From a virus, in IMG/VR virus record IMGVR_UViG_3300033388_003271, positions 1 through 49,107 of that record: a DNA stretch of 49,107 bases. One strand, given 5' to 3'. Both the position numbers and the translations under genes were made by a program. The notes beneath the pieces are model-generated. The model saw only the letters and a list, made by a program, of their open reading frames with translations, did not search any database and was not told the origin of the DNA. Shown one piece after another: positions 7,579-15,547 of the stretch (positions are counted from its first letter, which is position 1; each line of letters begins with the position of its first letter).

Positions 7579-8051
7579 TGCCTAAAATCCTCTTTAGACC
7601 TGGCAAAGAAACTAATCCCACCATATGACTTAATGGTAGTGTGAAAAGACGCCTGTGCTATCTCATGATCGTTACCGGACCACTGCCAAGCACCGTGTTT
7701 AGCTTCAATGGATAGGAACACACCCAAAACATGACCAACGTGTTGAGGGGTGATAAAAACAGGTTTAATACCTATCAGGTCAGATGACTTTTTTTCGTCT
7801 GACATAGCTTTAGTATCGTTGGCTAAACCAAACCTGATAGGTACACCTTTTTTATCAAAAGCCACGCCTTTGTTATTGCGCATAAGTAAACAGCCGGAGT
7901 TAGACGCCTCAAGGCGTATATCATTAACAGCAGCAGCTTCAGTACCTGGTTTAGCTGTTTTATTGACAGGCACAGTGAGTATTAGCAGTTCATTTAAAGC
8001 CTGTGCAGGTAGATTCCAACGCTGTAACCAGTTGATTAGGTCAGGTGTCAT
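7563..8051 (-). CDS. VRR-NUC family nuclease
   Basis: This 162-residue protein matches phage VRR-NUC (PD-(D/E)XK-type) nucleases. Visible blocks are EAAAVNDIRLEASNSG, LLMRNNKGVAFDKKGVPIR, KSSDLIGIKP (catalytic Asp) and GVFLSIEAKHG (the ExK pair). Such enzymes resolve or trim branched DNA in phage replication modules. The N-terminal 25 residues are outside the core. The gene ends in TAG, showing that amber works as a stop in this genome. Confidence 0.88.
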   Translation of the reverse strand: MTPDLINWLQRWNLPAQALNELLILTVPVNKTAKPGTEAAAVNDIRLEASNSGCLLMRNNKGVAFDKKGVPIRFGLANDTKAMSDEKKSSDLIGIKPVFITPQHVGHVLGVFLSIEAKHGAWQWSGNDHEIAQASFHTTIKSYGGISFFARSKEDFRQCMNY

Positions 8052-8349
8052 TTGCTGTATCTTTTATTTCTGAAACAATACATTTAATTATATCAATGTT
8101 TAATGCTGTTTCAGCTTGCGCGGCCAAAGTAGCAATCTTTGCTAATCGGTTCATGTATAATTGTTCATTAAAATTATGCTGGTTTCGATCTAATTTACAT
8201 TCACCACATATTTTTTTAGGCATCACATTATTATGATAATTTGCGTCATCATAACCGCGTTTTAATACCTCTGTGTGACCACAATGTTCACATTCAATAT
8301 CTGCAGTAAAATCATTACGATGTTGATTGATTATTTTAATAATTTTCAC
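8041..8349 (-). CDS. Zinc-ribbon protein of unknown function
   Basis: This 102-residue protein has CEHCGHTE and ICGECKLD, two CxxC pairs about 25 residues apart, with a conserved-looking YDDANYHNNVMPKK between them. The second half is helical. Small zinc ribbons of this kind are common in phage replication operons. It overlaps VRR-NUC by 11 bases and the upstream gene by 4. Confidence 0.75.
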   Translation of the reverse strand: MKIIKIINQHRNDFTADIECEHCGHTEVLKRGYDDANYHNNVMPKKICGECKLDRNQHNFNEQLYMNRLAKIATLAAQAETALNIDIIKCIVSEIKDTANDT

Positions 8350-8639
8350 AATCTCAACTCCACAGCTTGTTCTGTAATTTCCTCAGCTAACCCATTAAGT
8401 CTGTTTCTGATTGTTTCAATAATGGCTTCGCGATCAATATGATCATCTATCTCATGTGGTTCATAAGCAAGCGTGTCACCTGTGTGAATAAATTCTTCAG
8501 GGATAGCTAAAACAGCATTACCCATACCAGGAATACGAAGCGTCAGTAATTCACCCTCAAGGAACAAAACACAGTCATCAGGGTGTTTTTCAGCTTCTTC
8601 TTTGGTCATGGGTTGAATAGTGTTATTTGTTTCAGTCAT
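8346..8639 (-). CDS. Hypothetical acidic protein
   Basis: This 97-residue acidic protein starts at ATG 8639, which overlaps the stop of the 34-residue membrane peptide as ATGA. It has a beta-rich centre (CVLFLEGELLTLRIPG) and a C-terminal helix. No family was recognised. Confidence 0.65.
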   Translation of the reverse strand: MTETNNTIQPMTKEEAEKHPDDCVLFLEGELLTLRIPGMGNAVLAIPEEFIHTGDTLAYEPHEIDDHIDREAIIETIRNRLNGLAEEITEQAVELRL

Positions 8640-8740
8640 TTGAAAAACCACCATTTAATAAGGTTATAAGCAACGTCACCGATGACCGCACCTATGATGA
8701 ATCCGATTAAGATAATGTAGTCCTGTTCACACCCGGTCAT
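8636..8740 (-). CDS. 34-residue single-span membrane peptide
   Basis: A short frame, MTGCEQDYIILIGFIIGAV followed by IGDVAYNLIKWWFFK, fills what would otherwise be a gap. It starts inside the previous stop (ATGA) and ends inside the next start (ATGA), which is strong evidence that it is translated. It has one hydrophobic helix with glycine spacing and a C-terminal aromatic/basic end. The role is unknown; a small inner-membrane effector is possible. Confidence 0.65.
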   Translation of the reverse strand: MTGCEQDYIILIGFIIGAVIGDVAYNLIKWWFFK

Positions 8741-9066
8741 GATTTTTTACTTACTCTATATGAACCGCATTGAGGGCAATATGATTCACCATCATCATTA
8801 CCAGTTTCATTAGAGCTACCTAACCATTTACAGTCACTACAGAATATACTTGTATCTGGTGTTTTGGTTGGTTCAACTTCAGTTAATGTGTCACTACCAC
8901 AACAAACACACTCTAATTTTGGCTGTTCACTATCTTTAACAATTGAATAACCAGCTTTATCAAGTTCTTTTAACGTTCTATCAATGTCAAATTTACCCGT
9001 TTTCGTTAAATCTACATAAACTTTACCAAATATAGCTTTAGCTAAAATATCAGCTGTTGTAATCAT
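8737..9066 (-). CDS. Double zinc-knuckle protein
   Basis: This 109-residue protein has four CxxC pairs: CVCC, CSDC, CPQC and a CVCCGSD context. They probably form two zinc ribbons after a helical N-terminal 45 residues (ITTADILAKAIFGK). It overlaps the SF2 helicase gene by 17 bases and the membrane peptide by 4. It may be a DNA- or protein-binding accessory of the replication operon; the function is unknown. Confidence 0.7.
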   Translation of the reverse strand: MITTADILAKAIFGKVYVDLTKTGKFDIDRTLKELDKAGYSIVKDSEQPKLECVCCGSDTLTEVEPTKTPDTSIFCSDCKWLGSSNETGNDDGESYCPQCGSYRVSKKS

Positions 9067-10717
9067 CTTGAATCTTCCTTGTCAGTTCTTCGGTGTCTTT
9101 ACGGTTTAACGTTTGTGCTGTTAAAACATCTACACCGAACTTATGAAAAAATCGCCTGTACATCTCTGATTCAGACATTTCAGGTGTTTTAGTTGAGTAA
9201 TTCCACCAATTGATTGATTCCCTTAGAGGGTTTAAGGCTTCTAATTGCTCACGCTTTAATTTAACCCGTGTGTTGATAACTACTTTAGCCATACCGTAAC
9301 CCTCTAAACGTTTTTTTACATCGTCAGGGGTTTCAATTGCTTCAGCTACTTGACCACGTAAGGCTGCTAAAGCTTCAGGGGTTAATTCGATTAGATCACC
9401 ATCAACTTGTTCAGGTGTACCGCGTCCTTGTGGTTCTGGTTTATGGCCGCAAAATGGGCAAGCAGGTAAAACCCGTTCATAAGCTCTCATACAAGCTGTA
9501 CAGGCTGTAATAGGTATAACTGTTTCGTCAACCTTACCACGGCTACCACGCTCACGCGCATCAAGTGACCAAGTGCGTGGTGCATCTGGTAATGGGTGAC
9601 GACCAGGCGCACCGCCTTGAGTAGCGCAATTACCTACATGGTCAATGATAATTGCGTAATCTTTACCTTCAAGCGGTCTAAGTGCGCGCCCGAATTGTTG
9701 AGTAAATAGCGGGTTTGAGTGTGTAGGCCTACCCATACTGACAACTTCGATTGCTGGTAGGTCGAATCCTTCACCAAACAAATCAACATTAACCAGCTGC
9801 AGTAATTCACGGCGTCTAAAACGTTCAACTAACTCAATACGTAATCTATCAGGGGTTTTAGCACTCACTATTGCGGCCGGTATACCAACATCATTATATT
9901 GTTTTGCTATATCTGTTGCTTGTTCAACGTCAACGGCAAAGGTCACACCGAGTTTACCACCAGCTATTTTGCAATAATTTTCAACAATATTACCGACAAT
10001 TTTTGATTTATGGCACGCTGTTCTAAGCTGATTTGGGTTAAAATCACCAGTTTGTTTGCTGATATCAACATTATATAAGTCAAGATCGTTAGCAGGGGCA
10101 AAGATTCTATAATCGGTTAAATTACCCCAATTAATCAAATCACGCATTGATGGACCTTCAACCATGAAATCAAATAAACCGTCGCTATGACGACCTAAAC
10201 CACGTCCATCAGCACGCCCTGGTGTGGCGGTCAGACCAAGCCCTTTAGCATAAGGGAATTTTTCAACAGCTTTACCCCATTTATTGGTTTTTAATACATG
10301 GTGCGCCTCGTCTTGTATCCACAGTGTGACTTGCTGACCCCATTGACCTAGATCACGGTTCTTTAAGGTATCCACACCAGCAACAGCGATAGGGGCTTGT
10401 GGGTGGAAGAAAGAACGACCAAGCATTTTTATATGATATTGTGAAATGAATTTAACAGTTGAAGCCGATGCTATTATATTATGCCACACACCAACTTGAC
10501 CAAGTGCGAGTGATATCTGACTAACAAGTTCTTGACGGTGCGCAATAGCACATGCTGCGCCTTTATGTTTCTTCAGGATCGACGCTAATAAAACAGTTTT
10601 ACCTGCCCCTGTAGGCATTCTTAATAAAACGTTTAAGAGATTTTGCGCCCAAGCGTCATAGATAGCCTGTTCAGCTTCAGTTTGATAAGGTCTAAGGGTT
10701 GGTTGGGTGAGTGTCAT
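9050..10717 (-). CDS. SF2 DNA helicase (DEAH-box)
   Basis: This 555-residue helicase has Q-type entry LRPYQTEAEQ, motif I MPTGAGKTVLLAS (about residue 37), motif II DEAHH (about 137), motif III LTATPGRADG, and motif VI QQFGRALRP. Near residues 400-425 a zinc finger (CTACMRAYERVLPACPFCGH) is inserted. Similar helicases pair with VRR-NUC and DUF2800 proteins in phage replication modules. It probably remodels forks or recombination intermediates. The start overlaps the radical-SAM stop as ATGA. Confidence 0.9.
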   Translation of the reverse strand: MTLTQPTLRPYQTEAEQAIYDAWAQNLLNVLLRMPTGAGKTVLLASILKKHKGAACAIAHRQELVSQISLALGQVGVWHNIIASASTVKFISQYHIKMLGRSFFHPQAPIAVAGVDTLKNRDLGQWGQQVTLWIQDEAHHVLKTNKWGKAVEKFPYAKGLGLTATPGRADGRGLGRHSDGLFDFMVEGPSMRDLINWGNLTDYRIFAPANDLDLYNVDISKQTGDFNPNQLRTACHKSKIVGNIVENYCKIAGGKLGVTFAVDVEQATDIAKQYNDVGIPAAIVSAKTPDRLRIELVERFRRRELLQLVNVDLFGEGFDLPAIEVVSMGRPTHSNPLFTQQFGRALRPLEGKDYAIIIDHVGNCATQGGAPGRHPLPDAPRTWSLDARERGSRGKVDETVIPITACTACMRAYERVLPACPFCGHKPEPQGRGTPEQVDGDLIELTPEALAALRGQVAEAIETPDDVKKRLEGYGMAKVVINTRVKLKREQLEALNPLRESINWWNYSTKTPEMSESEMYRRFFHKFGVDVLTAQTLNRKDTEELTRKIQDDYNS

Positions 10718-11598
10718 ATCAGATCACCGCGTGAAGCTTCGTAGTCTTCCCATGTCATGGTTTTAAATAAACTTTTGTGATTTACCCATCTTGTAAACCG
10801 TCTTTGACGCCTGGAAGGTTTAATATTATTTTCAAAATCACGATAAGGTTGGGCGAACGGATCAATATATAAAGATTTAAGAAATTTCACACGTTCAACT
10901 GCTTCATCAACGTCTTTAACCAGAACATAACAAAAATATCTTGAAGGCGTTACGTTATGCCAACGTAGGTGGCGAACAGCTTTTTCTACTAAATTCATTG
11001 AACCTTTAGAATCACAAGCCATTCTTAATGGTTTAAGAAATTTTACATTACTTAAAAACTTTGCTGTATTATTATCGATGAAACCTGCATCTAAACCTTG
11101 GTTAAAATCGATTCTCACACCCATATAATTTAACAGTTCTATTTGTTTAATACCATGATCATGTGCTAAAATATTATTATCCATCAACACTAAATTTCTA
11201 TGACGTGTAAATTCGAAAATAGTAGCGTGTGGTGTTATGTTACCTTCCTTAATTGGAACACAACACCATGCACATTTTTTAGGGCATCCACGGGTGACAA
11301 ACCCAAGTGACTAATCTAACCCTTTATATAATGGATAATCAGGACACATATGTTCAATATATTCAGGTAGATTTTTAAAATTATTATAACCTGTACCACC
11401 TTTTATAACGTCTAATGGTAAGTCATCATCACATTCAGTAAAAGTAAATACCTTGGATGAATAAACTAAATTATAATTTTTTGTTTGGTTAAACCATTCA
11501 ACATGGTCACCCTGTGATTTATGCCATGCTGATAGTTTCATCAACGCTAAATTTGGGTATCTAGTATTATCCCCATCATGTAATGCTACCAGTGTCAT
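10714..11598 (-). pseudogene. Radical-SAM protein gene interrupted by an in-frame amber
   Basis: Read through one TAG (11313-11311), this is a single frame of about 294 residues. The N-terminal part (MTLVALHDGDNTRYPN, 95 residues) ends at YKGLD, then TAG. The frame continues SLGFVTRGCPKKCAWCCVP, which holds the radical-SAM CxxxCxxC cluster, and runs to EASRGDLI. Related phage proteins usually read a Tyr at the stop, so TAT/TAC to TAG is likely. Both ends keep ATGA overlaps with neighbours. A restart at GTG 11190 or ATG 11184 would lack the Fe-S Cys residues, so the enzyme is inactive unless the amber is suppressed. Confidence 0.85.
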
Positions 11599-11699
11599 AA
11601 ATACGGGACCCAATTGGATGTATTACTAACTTCTATTAAAAAATAAGTAGCAAAAACTATAGAAACGATAGTTATAATAACCGCATATAATTTAATCAT
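11595..11699 (-). CDS. 34-residue single-span membrane peptide
   Basis: The frame starts MIKLYAVIITIVSIVFATYF and ends NWVPYL*. It begins within the methyltransferase stop (ATGA) and ends within the radical-SAM start (ATGA). One hydrophobic helix is followed by a short polar tail. Its length equals that of the peptide at 8636-8740, but the sequences are not alike. The function is unknown. Confidence 0.65.
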   Translation of the reverse strand: MIKLYAVIITIVSIVFATYFLIEVSNTSNWVPYL

Positions 11700-12244
11700 T
11701 TATATAGACCCCGTGTAATCTCTGCACCTCTGTGACCGTTTTCCCAAACAAACCAAGCGTGTGCTGTCGGTGGTTTTGCTAATTTCTGACCACGTAAATC
11801 AAACCGTAAACATTGGGCTCTATCGCCACATAACCAAATTCTAGCAGGTGGGTTAGCTTCCCACCATGAACCACGATTAGCAAACGTACCTTCACGCCAT
11901 GAATAACGCTGAAAACAGATAATTTTGCGCGCCCCTAAAGCCCTACAATGATCAACGAACTGACAAGCCAGACTAAAAGGCGGGTTCATAATTACTGTTT
12001 TACCTGATAGGTCTTCAAAATGGTTTAGATAATTACAAATAACATCAGGTGCGCGGGTTATATTCCACTGGTATATATCACGGGTTTCAACCTGGTAACC
12101 ACGCTTAGCAACAATATCAGCGATAGCAAAATAACCTACGCAAGGATCAACTACTTGTGCAGATAATAACTCAACATCAAGTATGGCTTCAATAGGCCAA
12201 GCTTCAGTTTCATACGCTTCTAATTTTGTGGCTAATTCTTGCAT
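11696..12244 (-). CDS. Putative adenine-type DNA methyltransferase
   Basis: This 182-residue protein has a SAM-binding motif I (VVDPCVGYFAIADIVAKRGY) followed by an acidic strand end (VETRDIY), and a catalytic NPPF motif in VIMNPPFSLACQFVDHC. Such NPPF/NPPY enzymes methylate exocyclic amino groups, usually adenine N6. It is short and lacks an obvious target-recognition domain, as in many phage enzymes. It starts directly after the stop of the preceding gene. Confidence 0.75.
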   Translation of the reverse strand: MQELATKLEAYETEAWPIEAILDVELLSAQVVDPCVGYFAIADIVAKRGYQVETRDIYQWNITRAPDVICNYLNHFEDLSGKTVIMNPPFSLACQFVDHCRALGARKIICFQRYSWREGTFANRGSWWEANPPARIWLCGDRAQCLRFDLRGQKLAKPPTAHAWFVWENGHRGAEITRGLYK

Positions 12245-12475
12245 TTACCTGACGTCAAACCCGTCTTGATCAATGATTTTTACAGGCTTATCTGTGGTAA
12301 TATCAATAAGTAATACAGGGCTTGGTATACGGTCATGTCGTGGCCCGCTTTGATAATCCCAAACGGGTTGTTTGGTAAAAGTTACTGTTTTACCAAACCC
12401 TGGTTCATTATCAAAAATAAACATCGCGTCTTTAATTTGCATTTGTTGGTAGCTTTTTAATGTTGGATTAACCAT
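12245..12475 (-). CDS. Hypothetical protein, first gene of the minus replication operon
   Basis: This 76-residue protein has AAGG upstream of its ATG. NEPGFGKTVTF looks superficially like a Walker A loop, but the protein is too short for an ATPase and has no other motif. The FDN...FGKTVTFTK pattern also resembles small phage head-tail joining proteins. Neither reading is secure. Its position upstream of the methyltransferase gives no clear clue. Confidence 0.5.
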   Translation of the reverse strand: MVNPTLKSYQQMQIKDAMFIFDNEPGFGKTVTFTKQPVWDYQSGPRHDRIPSPVLLIDITTDKPVKIIDQDGFDVR

Positions 12476-12581
12476 AAAATTTAACCTTATAAATAAATTA
12501 AAAAAGAGTGCACCGAGTGCTATCCCTATCGGTTTAAAAAGACGTCTGGTTTCAATCCGTCAATCACACTCTCACCCAAAA

Positions 12582-12611
12582 ATCCCGGCAACAGGGGGTT
12601 GTTACCAGGAT
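12582..12611. other. Imperfect hairpin in the divergent intergenic region
   Basis: ATCCCGGCAAC and GTTGTTACCAGGAT can pair with two mismatches around a G-rich loop. It lies between the divergent replication operons, whose intervening region (12476-12748) holds no convincing gene. It has no T tract on either strand, so it is not a clear terminator. A leader structure or operator is possible. Confidence 0.35.
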
Positions 12612-12684
12612 GGTTGTTTATTTTTGGATTAATACTAAAGCTTTTTCATTCTGCTTACCTTCCGTGTTAGAGTTATTTTCCTTA

Positions 12685-12713
12685 TTGACAGACCGTACAG
12701 TAATTGTTAATAA
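12685..12713 (+). promoter_or_regulatory. Candidate sigma-70 promoter for the plus replication operon
   Basis: A perfect TTGACA at 12685-12690 is followed 17 bases later by TAATAA (12708-12713); TAAGAT slightly downstream is a weaker alternative. It lies about 40 bases before the first gene of the operon, where a promoter is required. Confidence 0.5.
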
Positions 12714-12748
12714 GATCAACGTCAATAACAAATTTGGGAAAATTGGAA

Positions 12749-13048
12749 ATGAAACTTTTATCCTCAATAATGGGCTTAACCGCATTAAATGCAGTGGTCG
12801 ATCTTAAACAAGAACGAAGGTATTTAAGTATGGCTAGTAATGAAACTTATGGACCGGGTACATATACATGTGGTAAGCGCCTAAACCCCGTCATTATCCC
12901 TGACCGGTTCAAACCTACCAAGTGCCGCGCCACCCGGCGCAACGAAGCCCGCGCTAACCATGAATTAGGCGCTTGGAAGCTTCCAAAAAACCGCTATATG
13001 CTTTCTACAACTGGTCAACACATTGTTAGTCTGACACCACCATGTTAG
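12749..13048 (+). CDS. Hypothetical basic protein
   Basis: This 99-residue frame starts at ATG 12749 (GGGAAAATTGGAA upstream). A second start at 12830 (GAAGG upstream) would give 72 residues beginning MASNETYGPG. The centre is very basic (DRFKPTKCRATRRNEARANH). No family was recognised. The last seven bases, ATGTTAG, also start the next gene, a junction type that recurs in this genome. Confidence 0.55.
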   Translation: MKLLSSIMGLTALNAVVDLKQERRYLSMASNETYGPGTYTCGKRLNPVIIPDRFKPTKCRATRRNEARANHELGAWKLPKNRYMLSTTGQHIVSLTPPC

Positions 13049-13638
13049 CACAAATAAACCCACAATTATTGGCAGTCACAGCGATTGCACAAAATGATCG
13101 GAAGGAAATAACACCTTACAACGGTGTGCGGGTTGAACCTAGCTCACAAGGTGGTATTTTATTAATTGCAACAACAGGTAATATACTCACTGTTGCACAT
13201 GATATCGATGGTAGTTGTAGTGAACCATTTACTTTTTTACCATCTGTTGAAATTCTTAAAGTAGCCAAAACTTCAGCTGCTACTTCTGTTGAGGTTAGTT
13301 CAGATGTTGAAGTTATAGACAAAAATCAATACAGAATAATGACCGGGATGCTTAATTTATCTGAAGGCTTCCCTGATTGGCGTAACATCATACCTTGTGT
13401 TATCCCTGGTATGGTCCAAACAACCCATAAATCTATGTTCTTCATCAAAGCTTTTGATATTGTGGTCAAACAAGCTAAATTATTTGATAAAGAACAAACG
13501 TTTGAATTGCTCACTTTTGGCCCTGAAACAGCTAAAGGTCCTCAATTAATCAAATACACAAACCAACCTGTTTTTACTCTTATTGCACCAAGTGAAAAAG
13601 AGTACGATATTTCTCAAGAACTCCCTTTTATAATTTGA
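13042..13638 (+). CDS. Beta-clamp-like protein (possible polymerase processivity factor)
   Basis: This is a 198-residue protein. Residues about 25-60 read NGVRVEPSSQGGILLIATT and then GNILTVAHD. This resembles the repeated DNA-contacting unit of DnaN-type clamps (NGV.ie...g...vATDGh.L.v). The length would allow about one and a half clamp domains, so two or three copies would be needed for a ring. Its place ahead of an ssDNA-binding protein and DNA polymerase supports a processivity role. The assignment rests on the local pattern only. Confidence 0.5.
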   Translation: MLAQINPQLLAVTAIAQNDRKEITPYNGVRVEPSSQGGILLIATTGNILTVAHDIDGSCSEPFTFLPSVEILKVAKTSAATSVEVSSDVEVIDKNQYRIMTGMLNLSEGFPDWRNIIPCVIPGMVQTTHKSMFFIKAFDIVVKQAKLFDKEQTFELLTFGPETAKGPQLIKYTNQPVFTLIAPSEKEYDISQELPFII

Positions 13639-13649
13639 AAGTAAATACA

Positions 13650-14417
13650 ATGCCTATTGAAAACATCACATGCACGCTTCACGGTTTATCACTTGGTGAA
13701 GCAAGAGATTTTCATGACTTTATCACTGACATAGCTGCTACGCCTGTAGCACCTGTCAATACTGCACCTACACCAGATGCAGCACCTGCACCGCCTGTTA
13801 ATGCAGCACCAGTAGCACCTGCAGCACCTGTCAATACTGCGCCTACATCAGCTGCACCTGCACCTGCACCAGGTACACCAGGTGAGATGAACCCCGCGTT
13901 TCAACCGGGCGCAAATGTTGTTGTTGATAAAACTGGTTGTCCTTGGAATGAACAAATCCATGCAAAAACCAAGAATTTTAAAGCTGATGGTACTTGGAAA
14001 GCAACAACTGCTAAACATCTTGAAGCACAAGGATTAACTAAAGAAGCCGTCGAAGCCCTTAAAGCTCAATTGATTACAGCACATGCAGCCCTTGCACCAC
14101 CAGCTGTCAATGCAGCACCAGCTGTCAATGCAGCACCAGCTACACCTACACCAGCTACACCTACACCGCTTGCAGCAGATGTTAATGCTACACCTGGTAT
14201 GATCACCTACGATCAAATGTTTGAGCAAGTACAGTTTTCAATTGCTGATACTCAAAACTTCTTCCAAGGTGCTCATATTGTTGCACTCAACAAAAAATAC
14301 CAAATCACTGCTTTACCTGACCTTGCCGATAACGCCCGACCTGATGTTATCGCACAAATTCATGCTGATTTGGTTTTTGATCATGGTAATGGTACCTTTG
14401 GTCGTTTACCTGAATGA
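13650..14417 (+). CDS. Modular protein with VxGxPWxxxIHxxxK domain and Pro/Ala linkers
   Basis: This 255-residue protein starts with a short domain (MPIENITCTLHGLSLGEA). A long Ala/Pro/Val linker (about 30-75) follows, then VVVDKTGCPWNEQIHAKTKN with FKADGTWK. This PW...IH...K.....G.W unit recurs in many phage replication-region proteins. A second Pro/Ala linker (NAAPAVNAAPATPTPATPTP) leads to a helical C-terminal domain. An adaptor bridging nucleic-acid or replication partners is likely. It overlaps the DUF2800 start as ATGA. Confidence 0.6.
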   Translation: MPIENITCTLHGLSLGEARDFHDFITDIAATPVAPVNTAPTPDAAPAPPVNAAPVAPAAPVNTAPTSAAPAPAPGTPGEMNPAFQPGANVVVDKTGCPWNEQIHAKTKNFKADGTWKATTAKHLEAQGLTKEAVEALKAQLITAHAALAPPAVNAAPAVNAAPATPTPATPTPLAADVNATPGMITYDQMFEQVQFSIADTQNFFQGAHIVALNKKYQITALPDLADNARPDVIAQIHADLVFDHGNGTFGRLPE

Positions 14418-15547
14418 ACACCGTAAGGTTTAGGGCTAGTGCGGCGCCTATTTGGGTTTTTTGCTCAGAAGCGCCCCACATGTTCCCCTTATATGAAAAT
14501 ACTGATAGTGAACAATCGCGTGAAGGTACTGCAGCCCATGAAATGGGTGAATTACTTTTAACTAGTAAGGTTGGTTCACTTGATGAATTGACAGGGCGAC
14601 AAGCCAAAAACGGTGTGGTTATGACCGGTGAAATGATCCCACATGTTCAAATGTATGTTGATCACATTAGAAACCGAGGTGTGAATTTTTGGATAGAAGA
14701 ATCTATTCACATTGAAACCAGACACCCTAATAACCCTGTAACAGGTAAATGTGACGGTGCAGCGTTTGGTTTTGATCAAAACACAGGTATTCTTTACATT
14801 GATGATTTTAAATACGGTCAAGGTAATGTTGAACCTGTTGATAATTGGCAATTAATTATTTATGCAATTGGTATTATTGCCAAATATGGTTTAACCATAT
14901 CCAAAGTGGTTTTAACTATTATCCAACCCCGCGCATATAACCATTTCGGGCCTATTCGGTCATGGCCGATACATGCTGAAGCTTGGGCTGGTTACGCCCC
15001 TGCTTTGCAAAATATTATTGATCGTAACATGCAACCACCCGCTACTGAATATGCAAGTGGTAGGCAATGTATGACCGGTAATCACTGCAGGTACTGCCCT
15101 CATTTGGCTAATTGCACACCTGCAAAAAAAGCCGCTATAAATGCTGTTGATGTGGTTATGAGCCCTATACCAAATACAGACACACCTGAACAAGTGGCTT
15201 ATTTACTTAATACTTTAGATCGTGCTTCCAAGGCCTTAAAACACACTTATACAGCCATTGAAGCAAGAGCTATTGAGATGATTATCAAAGGTCAAGTTAT
15301 ACCTGGTTATTCAAATCAACCCGGTAAAGGGAATGCTGTTTATACTAACCCTGTTACAGCTAAAGCGACGGCGTTAGGTTTAAAAATTAACCTGTCACTA
15401 GATGGTATATGTACACCTGCCGAAGGAAAAAGGCGCGGTATGCCCGACGCTATCAATAATTCACTGAAACATTCACCCGCAACGGCACCAAAATTGATAA
15501 AATTTGACGCTGCTGCACAAGCTGACAAGGACTTTGCAAATGTCTAA
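14414..15547 (+). CDS. DUF2800 family Cas4/RecB-like nuclease
   Basis: This 377-residue protein is typical of DUF2800 (PD-(D/E)XK superfamily). It opens with an entry helix and REGTAAHEMGE (about residue 36). The metal-binding set is TGKCDGAAFG, then LYIDDFKYGQG, then a Gln/Tyr helix (NWQLIIYA). The C-terminal half has CMTGNHCRYCPHLANC, a Cys cluster like the Fe-S site of Cas4/AddB nucleases. It probably processes DNA ends during replication or recombination. Its last eight bases overlap the SSB gene. Confidence 0.88.
   Translation: MNTVRFRASAAPIWVFCSEAPHMFPLYENTDSEQSREGTAAHEMGELLLTSKVGSLDELTGRQAKNGVVMTGEMIPHVQMYVDHIRNRGVNFWIEESIHIETRHPNNPVTGKCDGAAFGFDQNTGILYIDDFKYGQGNVEPVDNWQLIIYAIGIIAKYGLTISKVVLTIIQPRAYNHFGPIRSWPIHAEAWAGYAPALQNIIDRNMQPPATEYASGRQCMTGNHCRYCPHLANCTPAKKAAINAVDVVMSPIPNTDTPEQVAYLLNTLDRASKALKHTYTAIEARAIEMIIKGQVIPGYSNQPGKGNAVYTNPVTAKATALGLKINLSLDGICTPAEGKRRGMPDAINNSLKHSPATAPKLIKFDAAAQADKDFANV

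Noticed and set aside
12245-12475. Small ATPase because of NEPGFGKTV
   Set aside because: The protein has 76 residues, no Walker B and no other ATPase motif. The resemblance to a P-loop is probably chance.
12610-12807. Plus-strand 65-codon frame in the divergent intergenic region
   Set aside because: It spans the candidate promoter, lacks a ribosome site and overlaps the better-supported gene at 12749.
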